From: Congeria kusceri
Taxonomy: Eukaryota; Mollusca; Bivalvia; Myida; Dreissenidae
Direction of reading: 5' to 3'
DNA length: 64,000 bases
NCBI GenBank assembly: GCA_027627225.1
Contig: CM051034.1
Location: 19,133,480 to 19,197,479, forward strand
Part shown: positions 1-12,454 of the stretch, piece by piece
Position numbering within the stretch: position 1 is the stretch's first letter
Layout: each line of letters begins with the position of its first letter
Position numbers and translations under genes: made by a program
The notes under the pieces: generated by a model
The model's database searches: none
What the model was told of the DNA's origin: nothing
Seen by the model: only the letters and a program-made list of their open reading frames with translations

Positions 1-2129
1 GATTTTTGGAAATATTTTAAATCAAATACTAAAACGAAAATTGATAATATTTCATTAGAAGACTTTAGCAATTTTTTTCTCTAATATAAGTAGTGGTTTG
101 TTTGATTGTGTAAACGATGATGCCGAAACTTTTTGTTCAACACATAATTTTGATTTACCAAATTCACGTTTCCCTGAATTAGATCAGCCTTTTACAGTTG
201 ACGAGATAAAAGCTTCAGTTAAACTGTTAAAGCGTAATAAAGCCCATGGAAGTGATTGTATTTTGAACGAATATTTAATTGAATGTATTGATATTTTAGC
301 TTTGCATATATGCGATTTGTTTAATGCGGTATTAAACTCTGGTCATTATCCTGAGAAATGGACGGAAGATATTATAATCCCATTACATAAGAAAGGCGAT
401 ACTACAAATGTTAATAATGATAGAGGAATTACCCTACTTAGTTGTTCATCTAAGCTATTTACTTCAGTTATTAATAGTAGATTAGAAACGTTTTGTAATA
501 ATTTTAACATCATTTCGGATGCCCAATTCGGATTTAGAAAATGGCGCTCAACAATTAACGCAATATACATCCTTATGTCCTTAGTTCAAAAATATGTTAA
601 CGAAAATAAAAGATTATATGTCATTTACGTTGATATGATGAAATGTTTTGATACTGTATATAGAAATGCATGGTGGCTAAAAATGTTCAAATGTGGCATT
701 GAAGGTAAATTATTAAGAATAATAAAAAATATGTACCAAAATTTTAAGTCATGTGTTAAGCATTGTTCATCATATTCAGAATATTTTAATTATGCTGTAG
801 GTCTACGCCTTGGCGAAGTTATGTCCCCATTGTTATTTTCTTTATTTATAGAGGATTTAGAACTATTTTTGCAGAATGAGGCTACTTCCGGTTTAAGTAT
901 TGATGATATTGTACTGATATTGTTACTATTTGCCGACGATATGGCAATCATAGGTAAATCTCCAGAAGAAGTGCAAAACCATTTAAATCTTTTATCTAAT
1001 TATTGTAATTGTTAGGGATTAAAGGTAAATACTAATAAAACTAAAATAATGGTGTTCCGCAAACGAGGAAGACTATTGCCATCTGAAAAATGGACATATG
1101 ACTGTCAGCAAATTGAAGTAGTAAACGATTTTAACTATTTGGGAACTGTTTTTTTAATTATACTGGAAATTTTGATTTGAACCAAGAACATTTATGTGGT
1201 AAAGCACTAAAAGCAATGAATATTTTATTTAACAAATGTAAAGAGTTTGACCTTAAGCCCAAACCACAATGCCAACTGTTCGATGCTTTTGTTGGGTCTA
1301 TTCTGAATTACGCATGTGAGGTATGGGGTAATACAAAGTCAAAAGAATTGGAAAGGGTGCACTTAAAGTTCTGTAAACGACTGTTAAACGTTAAACAAAA
1401 TGTTTGTAATGCTACAGTCTATGGCGAATTAGGTAGATACCCACTTTTTGTTCATCGATACGTAAGGATTGTTAAATACTGGTTTAAAGTTACCCAAACT
1501 GAAAATATTATTATAAAATCCATATATTTGCAAGCTTTACACGATTGCCACAACGGACGTTCAAACTGGGTTTTCAATCTTAAAAAGCTGTTAGACAATT
1601 ACGGTTTGTCTTACGTGTTTAATAATCCAAGCTCTGTTGATGTTAATACATTTATAACGCACTTTAAAAATGTTGTAATTGATACATATAAACAAGAGTG
1701 GTTTAGATCTGTTGTTAATAGTTCTGTTTTAGATATGTATCGTGTATTTAAGCCTATTTTCAATTATGAATACTATTTAGATTTGCTACCTAAAAAACTA
1801 AGACATTATGTCACAAAGCTTAGAACTTCGGTTCTGCCACTGAGAATTCAAACTGGAATATATGCTGGTCAGAATATCCCAAGAAACGAACGCTATTGTC
1901 TTTGTTGCAATGAATTAGATGTGGAAGAGGAGTTTCACTTTGTCTGTAAATGTTCTTCATACTCTGTTCTTAGGCGAAACTATTTAAGCAATGTTATTAC
2001 AATAGACCTTCTGTTTACAAATTCCACCAATTGTTAAATACAACTAATACATGCGAACTTATTAAGTTAGCAAAATTTGTAAAAGAAGCACTAATTATAA
2101 GAAATAATTGTCTTAATGTTGTGACATAA
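1..2129 (+). pseudogene. LINE reverse transcriptase ORF, broken
   Basis: This is the reverse transcriptase of a non-LTR retrotransposon, which would copy its own RNA at a nicked target. Seen: a linker before the RT (FWKYFKS), fingers (PEKWTEDIIIPLHKKGD, RGITLLSC), AQFGFRK, motif A with VDMMKCFD, a GLRLGEVMSPLLFSLF block, and the catalytic FADD box near 930. After these come the thumb and a C-terminal Cys/His knuckle (CLCC with EFHF, then C-x-C). It is dead. A frameshift lies in a T run near 73, a TGG-to-TAG stop at 1013, another T-run frameshift near 1150, and a final frameshift near 2005. The usual GLRQGE is GLRLGE and FRKGRS is FRKWRS. No start codon or endonuclease is in view. Confidence 0.9.
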
Positions 2130-2328
2130 CTATAAGTAGTTATCTTCCACAGAAATTACGAATGTACATTATACTTATTATTTTACCAAAAAATACATGA
2201 CTGTTAATTTGATTGTATTTGTTATTATTGTATTCATTATAACGTGACCAAATGTATGTATGTAAAACATTTTAGTGTTTAGACGATGAACACTGTACAA
2301 GTCTTAATAAATATTTGTCTTGTCTTGT
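1..2328 (+). mobile_element. LINE-1 of window: 5'-cut non-LTR retrotransposon, 3' part
   Basis: Continues off the left edge. It holds RT and C-terminal domains followed by about 200 bp of AT-rich 3' UTR, an AATAAA-type signal and a short (CTTGT)n tail at 2315-2328. The tail abuts sequence that in the sister units (13473, 30225) is joined to host DNA, so the 3' end is defined by comparison. It belongs to the same family as the elements at 3382, 15217 and 30493. Confidence 0.9.
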
Positions 2329-3381
2329 CTATAAAAAATCTGAAATATGTTTACACGTGGTTTCAATTAAAATACATTGACCATAATTAGAATAAACCTA
2401 TAAATTAGCAACATCAAGATTTTGACAAAAGCTACAACATATTTCATCATAACACCGACATCCACGTTTAAACACTAGGTATTCTTCGAAAATGTGTAAC
2501 CTTGCGTTTGAATTTATACATATAATTTCAAGCAACCATTAAAAACAATACATACATACAATTAGAAATCTAAGTATAAATCTCAAATATCAAAGCATTA
2601 TCGCACCTTGCTTGCTTTTTCTGCCATTCTGTGCTTGTTTATATCTCCATATGTTCTGTCTTCGACAGCTGTTTTACTATATTATAGTTTGTGGAACGTT
2701 TGTTAAACTATTGGTTTTTGATTCATGCGACACGCTGTGTTATTTAGAGATTACAAACAAGTATGAAAAAGATTACCCATACTTGTACCCACCCTACATT
2801 AACACTTAATATGTTGATCAAACAAAAGGATTAACATAAACTTGCCCGAAGTCAAAGTGTAAGATTCTTTGCAATGCATGAATTTCATAGTTTATTTCAG
2901 TCTTATCAATACTACGTATTTACATACATATCAAATAAGGATATCAATACAATGTATTGCCACTCAAATTGAGTTATAGGAGACTTGTATTCAATAAAGA
3001 GTTTAAAATTCTTATACTTTAAAAACACTTAAAAAGGTATTAAAACAGTGAAAATATTCCCAACATTTTCTTTGATACTTCACGTTACTTATTTTAGGTT
3101 TATAGTAACCATGTAAATTATCAAATTTCGGAAAGTTTCATGGTATAGAGCTGTCTGTAATGCAACACTGACTAGCTAGAATGTAACATTAAATATTTAA
3201 AAATGCGACGTTGTCTTGATACCAACTGACCGGTACACTAATCGTAATGGTATTACCCCGGGCTGCATTGAGTTTAGTTCACTAACGGAATATTAAAATT
3301 TAATTGTTGCATTCTGACATAATAATTTAGTTGAAATCAATCAATTAATTTCCGCTCTCAAATTTCTATGATGCAAATTAA

Positions 3382-5922
3382 GTCTTTCGTTCAGGAATTA
3401 TTTCAAAATTGCCTATTTTTAATGATATTGTCGATAGTATAGATTGTTCGAGTAGAATGTCAATTAACCAGGTTCTAGAAAATTTTACAACTACAATTCG
3501 CAATGTTGTGGATTCGTTGTTTACAAAATCATGTACTTACAGTAATAAACCCACATTTAATACTGACAGTTGTATAAACCACGCCGATTGGTTCGATAAT
3601 GAGTGTTTGACCGCACGAAATCAATACCATGACGCTTTAAGATTTTTTAATCTGAATAAGTCTGATCACAATAGAATGGAGCTGTGTGAAAAGAAAAGGC
3701 TGTATAAAGAGTTAACAAGCAAAAAGAAAAAGAACGCATATAAACGCAAGATGACAGAAATTGAAAATTTAAAAAATAAAAAGCCGAAAGAATTTTGGAA
3801 ATATTTCAAATCGAAAAATAAAATAAATTGCAATAACATTTCAATAAACGCATTAAAAGACTATTTTGAAAATTTGAGTAATAAAACGTCAGATAGTAAA
3901 AATGCTGAGGCAGAAGATTTTTGTCTAAATAACGACTTTAATGGTGAAAATTGTACCTTTCCGGAACTAGATCAACCGATAACAGTAAATGAGGTCATGA
4001 ATGCAGTTAAACACTTAAAACGTGACAAAGCGGCGGGTATTGATTGTATTTTAAATGAATATTTCATTGAATGTATTGATATTTTATCTAATCATTTGTG
4101 TGATGTGTTTAATAGTATTTTAACTTCTGGCTATTTTCCAGATCAATGGACAAAAGGGATTATCATTCCTCTTCATAAAAAAGGTTCTGTTGTTGATGTT
4201 AATAATTACAGAGGAATAACGCTTGTAAGCTGTTTCTCCAAATTATTTACAACCATTTTAAATAAACGTATTGAATCATTTTGTGAAAATAATGGTAAAA
4301 TTTAGGACGCATAATTCGGATTCAGAAAAGAATGTTCGACTGTTGATGCTATTTATATTTTGATGTCTGTTGTGCAGCATTTTTAAAAAGAAAACAAACG
4401 CTTGTATGTTGTGTACGTGGATATGCTTAAATGTTTTGATAGTATATATCGCAGTGCACTATGGTTAAAAATGTATAAATCTGGAATACAAGGTAAATTA
4501 CTACGAATAATTAAGAATATGTATGAGAATGCAAAATCATATGTCAAATCTTGTACAACATACTCTGAATATTTTAGCTATGCTGTTGGTCTAAGACAAG
4601 GGGAGGTAATGTCTCCGATTCTTTTTTCACTGTTTGTAGAAGATTTAGAACTGTTTCTACAAGATGACACACTGTCTGGCTTAAATATAGATGACCTAAT
4701 TTTAATTTTGTTGCTATTTGCAGACGACATGGCCATTTTAGGTAAAACACCAGAAGAAGTACAATCCCAATTAGATAAACTTTACATATACTGTAATTGT
4801 TGGGGGCTTAATGTGAATACGTCAAACACCAAAATAATGGTCTTTAGCAAAAGGGGTAAAATTCGCCAAGATGAGAAATGGACTTACAATGGTCAAAAAA
4901 TAGAAGTCGTCGATAATTTCAACTATCTCGGCACTCTAATTAATTACACTGGTAGCTTTACATTAAACCAAGAGCATTTGGCTGGAAAAGCCCTTAAGGC
5001 TACCAATACTTTACTCTACAAATGTAAGCAATATGATCTTAAGCCTAAATTATTTTGTCAATTGTTTGATTCTTTTGTTGGCTCCATTTTATGTTATGCC
5101 TCTGAAATATGGGGATTTAATAAATCTAAAGAGATCGAACGCATCCATTTAAAATTTTGCAAAAGGTTGTTAAATGTAAAAATAAACACATGTAATGCTA
5201 CGGTATATGGAGAGTTAGGTAGATACCCGTTATATGTAAATAGATATGCACGAATTGTTAAGTATTGGTTTAAAATTATTAACAGTAAAAATATTATTAT
5301 ACAAACTGTGTATAAACAAGCAGTGGATGATTGCAACAAAGGATACAACAATTGGGTTGCGGATGTTAAAAAATTGTTAAATCAATACGGATATTCCTAT
5401 GTATTTGAAAATCCCAATGTTACTAACACTCATGCTTTTGTATGTGAATTCAAATGTAGAATTATTGACACATTTAAACAAGAATGGTTTGGTAATATGA
5501 ATAATAGTTCTGTTTTAGACATGTATAGAATGTTTAAAACATCTCTCGAATATGAAGACTACTTAGATTTATTACCCAAGAGCCTACGTTTTTACTTTGT
5601 AAGATTACGGGCGTCTGCCCATCCATTGAGAATTCAGACAGGCAGATACTCCCGTAACAATATCCCTCGTAACGAACGTTATTGCCTATGTTGTAACCAA
5701 ATAGATACAGAGGATGAATTCCATTTCACTTGTATATGTCCTTGTTATCGTACACCCCGAGAAAAATATATTAAATGTTTTTACTATATCAGGCCATCTG
5801 TTGTTAAGTTCCACATTTTATTGACATCAACGTGTAAATCTGAGATTGTTAATTTATGTAAATATGTAAAAGAAGCTTTAACTATACGAAATACTATTAT
5901 AAGTACCACAGTAAATTATTAA
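3382..5922 (+). pseudogene. LINE reverse transcriptase ORF with clustered stops
   Basis: One reading frame runs from the 5' junction to 5922, about 840 codons, with no frameshift. It is interrupted only by three stops within 30 codons (TAG 4303, TAA 4312, TAA 4384) around the AQFGFRK motif. Order of parts: basic linker (KKRLYKELTSKKKK), FWKYFKS, fingers with GIIIPLHKKG, RGITLVSC, motif A VDMLKCFD, GLRQGEVMSPILF, catalytic FADD near 4720, thumb, and C-terminal knuckle CLCC/EFHF/C-x-C. Apart from the three stops the frame is intact, so the copy is young. The endonuclease domain was lost by 5' truncation. Confidence 0.92.
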
Positions 5923-6286
5923 CAATAATGCAATGTAATATACTTTCTCTAACTTTTAAACCATAGCTATATTTATTTTAATAATTATTTTGTTTTTATT
6001 TTATTTTCCGCAAAAATATTTTGCCTATCTTTACTGCCTTTAAAATTGTACTTTTTTTGTAACATTGGTTATTGTATAATTAAATTGTTTTCATTGTAAC
6101 ATATTGACAAGTGACAGTACTTTATTTAAAATTTATAAGTTCCATGAAAATTAGAATTTTTTCGCAAATTTGGTTTATGTATGTATAATTAAATTGTATT
6201 CATTGTAATATATTGATACGTGACATAACTTAATTTCAAATTTGTATGTATTTAAGACGCTGTACATATGTATAAGTCTAAATAAA

Positions 6287-6315
<29 letters not shown>
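3382..6315 (+). mobile_element. LINE-2 of window: 5'-truncated non-LTR retrotransposon with TSD
   Basis: Flanked by the 10-bp direct repeat tgcaaattaa (3372-3381 and 6316-6325). Unit C carries the uninterrupted site near 32715, which proves the insertion. The 3' UTR of about 360 bp ends in taaataaattg and a (GTCT)n tail instead of (CTTGT)n. The 5' end is truncated ahead of the RT domain. Confidence 0.93.

Positions 6316-6317
<2 letters not shown>
6288..6317 (+). repeat. (GTCT)n tail microsatellite
   Basis: About seven tandem GTCT units form the 3' tail of the LINE ending at 6315. It is the priming tail of the element, not an independent locus. Confidence 0.9.
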
Positions 6318-6701
6318 CAAATTAAAAACCCATACTTGTACAAACTTGACAATAACACATAAAGACAAATGTTAGTCTAGTCATAAGAACACAGTGGTAT
6401 TTTTCACAAGTTCCATGCTTTTCATTAATAACTGTACCAATAATATCAATTGTCATAAACTGGACAAGTCATGTTGAGGGTGGTCTATGAAACAAGCTGT
6501 ACAGTATTTGAAGTTTGAAATATATATTGAATTTTAACATGATACTCGCTGATTCTTCTAAAGACAAATAACAAAATTATCGTTGTAAAACTACCCAATA
6601 AACAACGCAAAAAGTAGTCCCGATTCTAAGCGCAGCATAGTTAAATGCAGTTCTCATTACATTTGCAAGAATATTTGTTAGATCATATTATGATCAAAAT
6701 A

Positions 6702-6862
6702 ATTTTCGCATTATCGTTGTTTATCGGCCAATAAACAACTCTTTGTCGTTCTGAAGCGTGGATATTAAACCACTCGGGCTAACGCCCTTTGTGGTTTAAT
6801 TCATACGCCTCAGAACTCCAAATCGTTGTTTATTGGTCGATAAACAACGATAATGCGAAAAT
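6702..6862. repeat. 160-bp palindrome, unit A copy
   Basis: The left arm at 6702-6738 (attttcgcattatcgttg...) is the reverse complement of 6826-6862, with nested inner arms around ggctaacgccc. In unit A the inner arm is mismatched (ccactcggg against ccctttgtgg), whereas B and C pair perfectly there. It could be a fold-back element or a cruciform. Confidence 0.9.
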
Positions 6863-9800
6863 CATTTTTTAATTTAACAATTTACAAACCAAAAATCTCT
6901 TGGTAAGTTCTGATCACAAATAAGTAAATTCGCACTGGATAACCATGTTGTTTTGTTTATAATTACCTGTTTTCTCAATTTATTGTTCAATTCTTGACAC
7001 TTGTATCAGTTTATTAGACGGCTCTCGAAATTCAAAACACTACACTGACCACAATGACATATTTTTTCCATGCAAAAATCATGCATGGGAACTACATTTT
7101 TTACGGGCAACTAGGACATGTCTTCAATAAGTTAATTTCAACGATTAAAAATAAACATGCTTGAAGTCAACTGTCAGATTCTTTGAAATGCGTATATTGC
7201 TCGCTGTAATGCAACACTGACTGGCTAGAATGTAATTTTAAATATTTAAATATGCGACGTTGTCTTGTGACCAACTGATCGATACACTAACCGTTATAGT
7301 ATTTCCTCGGGCTGCATTGAGTTTAGTTGACTAACGGAATAAAAAAAAATTAATTGTCACATTTTGACATAATATTTTAATTGAAATTAATTTATTTACA
7401 TTTATTTTCCGCTCTCAAATTACTACGATGCAATTAACTTAATTGTATTATCTATAGCTAGTACTCTATCAATAATTTAGCCATTATGAAAAAAGCACTA
7501 GACTGTACAATTTGCAATAATTCTTCCAGTTCAGGCGAGGCTCGCGAAATCTGATTACAAATAAAATGTGTATACATGAATTCGACGACGACCAAGGCAA
7601 CGAATTATGTTGAGAAATAAATGTGTATTTACCTGTTAACAAACATCGACACATTTTAACAAAAAGCACCGGTCGTTTACCTGTAATAAACTGCGACATA
7701 TTTTAACTTAACAAGTTTTATCGCGTGAAAACTTTTTTAGTTTTAATCTGCCTCTTAATGAAGAGTTTCTTTATTCGACATCGATCGGACGTTTCCGTAT
7801 AACCATTGACGGTTTAGACGATCGTGGACCAAAACAAAAATCTTTTGTTAGTGTTAGTAGCACTTACAGCAATTTACCGAAGGATGAAAAGGCTCCTATT
7901 GTTAGCGCTAGTAGCGGACTGATACGTCTAATAACTTTGTACTAGTAGCACCTAACAAAACAGAATCGGGTGTTGTATCTTGCCCTTTCAACACAATTGA
8001 CGATACCTACGGGATTAATAACCATACCTACATGTACTTAGGTCAAACTCCAACAAAAGCATTCGACATTATACGAATGTCTTTAAAGACATGTCCGTCA
8101 TTAAAATTAAATCCAAACGTTTTGAATGGCTAACCACACTTTCAATCAAATCTCGTCGTATTTTGAAAATTAAAAAAAAAATCGATCATCGAAATGATTA
8201 TTCGTGACATATTTACGAATTTTCGTATTTCATTTTCCATTGGTACTCTTCTCAGATCCCACTGCCACCACGATTAAAAAACTTACAGATTTGAAAGTTT
8301 TCAGGGGAGACCATTATGTGGAGATTGAAGATTTAATTTTTTTTTACCAAATTTTAATTTTACCATTATTATTTTATAACAATGACACAGACATGTTTCA
8401 TTATTGGCCATTATTGACGATAATCGGTTATAATCGATAGTTATGTACAATATTGTTTCCAGTCTATTCAACAGGAAATATCAACTTAAATGTGAAAATA
8501 AATTGCATACTTATGTAACTCTTAATAATAATCTACTATGTTTTATGTGTTTGGAAAAAATAAATAAAAATGATGGGTGATATTGTATTTTATATACTGT
8601 TTAATATTTTAATGTAAAACAACTGATTCAAAACTGGAACACATATACAGTGTTCAACAAGTAGAGTTAGGTTAACTAATATCTAATATTAATCTTACAT
8701 GACGTTTACAATACAAATTCAATTATAGTGATGATAAAGTTCTCTTATGAGTGTTATGTTAACACATATAATTTAATTTTCCTGTAGTGGTACAGCTTTT
8801 TGATATGCGTTTATAGCTGAGGATAAGATTATATAAATTAATAAAGACGTTTGATGTATACAGACTTTAATATCTTATCTTTGATTTTTTTTAAATCGTG
8901 CATTGTATATATTAAGATTTTCCAGACAATAGTGGATGGGGAAACAGAAAATCGAGTTTTGTACTTGTATAAATCGCATTGTTGCTGAGAACCCACTTGC
9001 ATTTTAAAATAAATGTACTTGACCAAAGTTTATCTGACCGACAAAAGCACAAAAACGGCTACAAAGCACTATATATTAAACATTTTATCTTTTCTCGATT
9101 AATCGATTGCTGGAATTCAAAGTCGGCGATCACGATCGCAAATCTTAGCGCGACGATTATTCGACTCCAGTCGATTATCGGCTCATCATACAAAATATCG
9201 ACTAAATATTATCTAACGACCAACAGTGTTTAAAATACATACTTGAGTACAACGACGAAAATCTACGAAACAAAACGGAAACAAATGAGTGCCAGATCAA
9301 TGTTGTTGGAGTGGTTCTTTGTCAGTAGCATGATGCTGATAATTTTAGGTTTATCCTGAATGTGGAAAAATGTTGTTGTTTTTTGAAAACACATTAATGC
9401 AATTCCAAAATCGCGTATTTGTTGTTTAAAATAAAAAGAAAAGCCTTACAGTTTTTAATACATTGCAAAACGATTGGATAAATCACTCATGCAGTCATCA
9501 ATACATTTACACTCATATATACATATTAAGCATCTTTCCCAAGAGACCAGAGTTGAAATTGACAAATACGAAAATGATTAATTTACGGTGATTTTCCTGT
9601 TTGATTCCGAAACCATATGGAGCTTTTATTAACTAATTTCTAACAAAAAAGTAAATGCTTTGTCAGATCAAATCACAAAGTCCCATTTGCTGTTATAATG
9701 ACTACAAACACTAGGCCTACTTTACAACCACTATTTTATTCGCACAATCGTACACTATAATGTCATTGTACATCAATATAATGAACATAATTATGTATAA

Positions 9801-10429
9801 TGACTTTTCTTTTAAAACAGTTCGTTTCAACATAACATTCCAATAATGTGTATAAAATGAAAATAAACGTTTTACGTTCCAACTGAGCACGCAACAAGAT
9901 AATGTTATTTATTTTGATCATTATATATTGCTTTGAGCACATATACATATTAAGCATCTTTCCCAAGAGACCAGGGATCCGTCTTATTAAACATCATAGG
10001 GCATATTTACAAATACGATACAATCTTCAAACAAGCATAAATGCTAAGGCCAAACAAAAAATAGTTCCGTTTCTGGTCTCCTGCCCTACAAAATAAGGGT
10101 CGATTTTATTTTTTTTTTTTTTTTTTTATGATGGGAGAATGGTTTGTGTTGTACACGGTAACAGTGTTTTTCAGTCTTTATAATTTTTGGACCAAAAATA
10201 TGTAGGGTCGGCAGCAAAAGTAAAGGGTCGGTCGGGAGACCAGAAACGGGCCTTTGGGGGGGGGGGGGGGCCTTAGCACCAACATCTATGATTACTTCAT
10301 TTCAGTAATTCTATTCATTTCCATGGTATCCATATTTCAGGAACAAACTGATACTAAATGTCTATTGTTTAAACTACAAAATTCAGTCGTAACTTAAACT
10401 CGTTGTAAGATCTTTGATAAGACAGGGCC
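6863..10429. other. Unit A unassigned AT-rich stretch
   Basis: No gene could be supported. Short frames (for example 84 codons at 8979-9233) recur in unit B only because the DNA is duplicated. 8431-8798 is present here and missing from unit B between 24094 and 24096, an indel of about 368 bp. CGAT-rich motifs cluster at 9090-9190. Near 9690 lies the empty site of the insertion found in unit B at 24993. Homopolymer T (about 10106) and G (about 10258) runs occur towards the end. Confidence 0.6.
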
Positions 10430-10696
10430 CAGGGCCGGTATTCACAAAGCTCCTAACGAAAGTCTTAACTTAAGGTGAACTTATTCGAAAATTTCTTATC
10501 AAAATTTATATGTGAAATCCAATGATATATGTTTACCAATTGATAAAATATGAAAGATATAAACAATATTTACTAGTTTGGACTATTGTAACGTGTAATG
10601 ACCTATACATGAAACAGCAATAGAATTAATGAGTGTTATGATTTTAATAAATTTTTCTCAAGTTTTGCGTAAGGAGCTTTGTGAATACGGACCCTG
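10430..10696. mobile_element. 267-bp MITE, unit A copy
   Basis: It starts cagggccggtattcacaaag and ends with the inverted counterpart ctttgtgaatacggaccctg, about 28 bp of imperfect terminal inverted repeat. There is no coding capacity. The identical-length copy in unit B is at 27300-27566. No clear target-site duplication was seen, so the superfamily is left open. Confidence 0.75.
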
Positions 10697-10712
10697 AGCT
10701 GATACTGACTTA

Positions 10713-10940
10713 TTGAGTATTAGCCTAAACACTCTGATGTGTTTGAGTACCACAATTACACCACTTGCATTGAGTATTAGCCTAAACACTCTGATGTGTT
10801 TGAGTACCACAATTACACCCGTTGCATTGAGTATTAGCCTAAACACTCTGATGTGTTTGAGTACCACAATTACACCACTTGGATTGAGTATTAGCCTAAA
10901 CACTCTGATGTGTTTGAGTACCACAGTTACACCCCTTGCT
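10713..10940. repeat. 57-bp minisatellite, 4 copies
   Basis: Four head-to-tail 57-bp units begin at 10713, 10770, 10827 and 10884 (ttgagtattagcc...). Unit B has only two. The period is a multiple of three, and both strands stay open through the array. The last unit contains the stop codon of the minus-strand membrane-protein exon. Confidence 0.95.
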
Positions 10941-11221
10941 CGATTGATTCTCTCTGCTGCGTTTAACGATCACCTTCGATATGTACTCCGTGCAAATGAA
11001 CGTGAACATAACCGTCTGCAACAAACTCGGAACAATATCCAGGAAGTATCCAGAGGTTGCGCGCGCATACAGCATGTATCCCGGCTTCACGATAAGCAGC
11101 AGTATTGCGGAGTAGGCCAAGACGGCAACCAGAGCAGCATTCATTTTCACACAGTCACACTTTTTGGAAGTTGAGACGCATTCTTTGTTGGAAAGAATAA
11201 CTAGCTTCAGGAGTGATATTT
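10896..11221 (-). CDS. Last exon, membrane-protein gene copy A
   Basis: The exon begins after a good acceptor (gttttgttttag) at 11222-11240 and ends with TAG at 10896. Joined to the upstream exon at 11777 the intron is phase 1: the G left over at the donor plus AA restores a Glu codon and the same frame. It encodes about 107 residues with two hydrophobic segments (AALVAVLAYSAILLLIV and FLDIVPSLLQTVMFTFIC) and a Cys/Gln-rich tail (GCNCGTQTHQSV) that runs into the 57-bp repeat. The family is not recognised. The last hydrophobic segment loosely resembles the LQT-type helix of otopetrin proton channels, which is only a guess. The partner exon is frameshifted, so the gene copy is probably a pseudogene. 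Confidence 0.65.
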
Positions 11222-11776
11222 CTAAAACAAAACAATAAACATGCAAGAACATGCGATTATGTGCTCCACCGTAGTTTAACGTGTTTATGCATTAAAGTTT
11301 GCTATTACTAGTATAAAGGAAGAGTTAATTACGGAAGTTACATAATGAAGTATTGAGATTTCGATGTAACATTGATAGTGTTTGTGTTGTGACGCTAAAT
11401 TGAATATATTTCATACACTTCGTCTTATTCCAATGCTCACAATTTAAAATAATATACAAACAAAAACGCTATATGCATCATCTTGAAGTATCCAAACTTA
11501 AAAATATTTAATTTAAATTGTATATTTTTTTTAACTGATAGTACATGTTGTTAATTATTGTCTGAGTGCGCGTAATAAACATTTAGTGGTGTTAAAAAGT
11601 TGTGTGTGTGTTTGTCTGTTTGGATTTTTCGCCGAATTTTACAGCATTTCAGTAAGAACTTAAATTTATGTAGCAGCATTTACTCTGCGATTATTATATT
11701 ATTATTGAATTTAAACAATTTCAGGTACAATAAACAAATGAAACTTATATGAATGTTTCTTATTTGTTGCACGTAC
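11222..11776 (-). other. Intron between the two membrane-protein exons, copy A
   Basis: It is bounded by AG/gtacgt (donor complement at 11771-11776) and the acceptor at 11222. It is AT-rich with no other feature. The homologous intron in unit B is 27978-28531. Confidence 0.7.
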
Positions 11777-12454
11777 CTCCCGCAAGCCGGAAGTTCCTAA
11801 CTAGCGCCCACGTGACCACAACCACAATCGGAAGATAAACAAGCAGGTACTCGATCATCACGTTTGTAATCTCGCTGGAAACGTGTTTCTCGCAGATGGA
11901 CCAGAATGCATCTAGGTGCCCGCTGGGAGAATCAATGATGGACAGGAAGTTCCTTTGATTCACCTGAGGCTTTCCCTGCGCACCGGAACCATCACCAGTC
12001 AAGACCAAACCTGATATGATGGAGCCAACAGACACAATCCGGACGAGCATAGCACCAACTTTTGTCTCTGCGGTTTGGAAAATTATATTATGTAAGATAA
12101 ACATAAATACAAATGTGTTCGCTAACATAGCCGGAAGAGAGTAATCCATGCATAAATGCGCCGGTGTTTGTTTCGGAAATGTATCTGTCTCCTCCGCAAT
12201 CGATAACATGCGCACACAAAAAGCATGTGGCAGAAGCCGGCAAATGACAGCGCGAACAAAGTGCCGCCGTTAGAACAGCTCTTCCGCCGGAAGAAGACGA
12301 TATGCCCGAGACAAACTATACCCGTGACCAGCGCCATGAAAATCAGTCCGCTTTGTATGAGCCGGAACACAAACATCACTTCAGTGACTCCGTCGAAATG
12401 CATATGCGGCATTTCGTTCATGTTACCGACGTGGAAAGACACCCAGAGCTCTTC
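11777..12454 (-). pseudogene. Multipass membrane-protein exon, copy A, frameshifted
   Basis: This 678-bp exon has an acceptor (attattttcag) at 12455 and a donor G|GTACGT at 11776. It encodes five hydrophobic segments: VFRLIQSGLIFMALVTGIV, a segment around LFALSFAGFCHML, MLANTFVFMFILHNIIF, VRIVSVGSIISGLVL, and EYLLVYLPIVVVVTWAL. One base is missing near 12217 compared with unit B (acacaaaaagc against acacaaacaagc), which shifts the frame after FCHML and would cut the protein. A polar stretch between the fourth and fifth segments (GSGAQGKPQVNQ) is probably a loop. Upstream exons were not found, so only the C-terminal part of the gene is duplicated. Confidence 0.75.

Noticed and set aside
8979..9233. 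84-codon frame conserved between units A and B (second at 24274-24528)
   Set aside because: Conservation equals that of the surrounding duplicated DNA; the two amino-acid differences give no sign of selection and no motif is seen.
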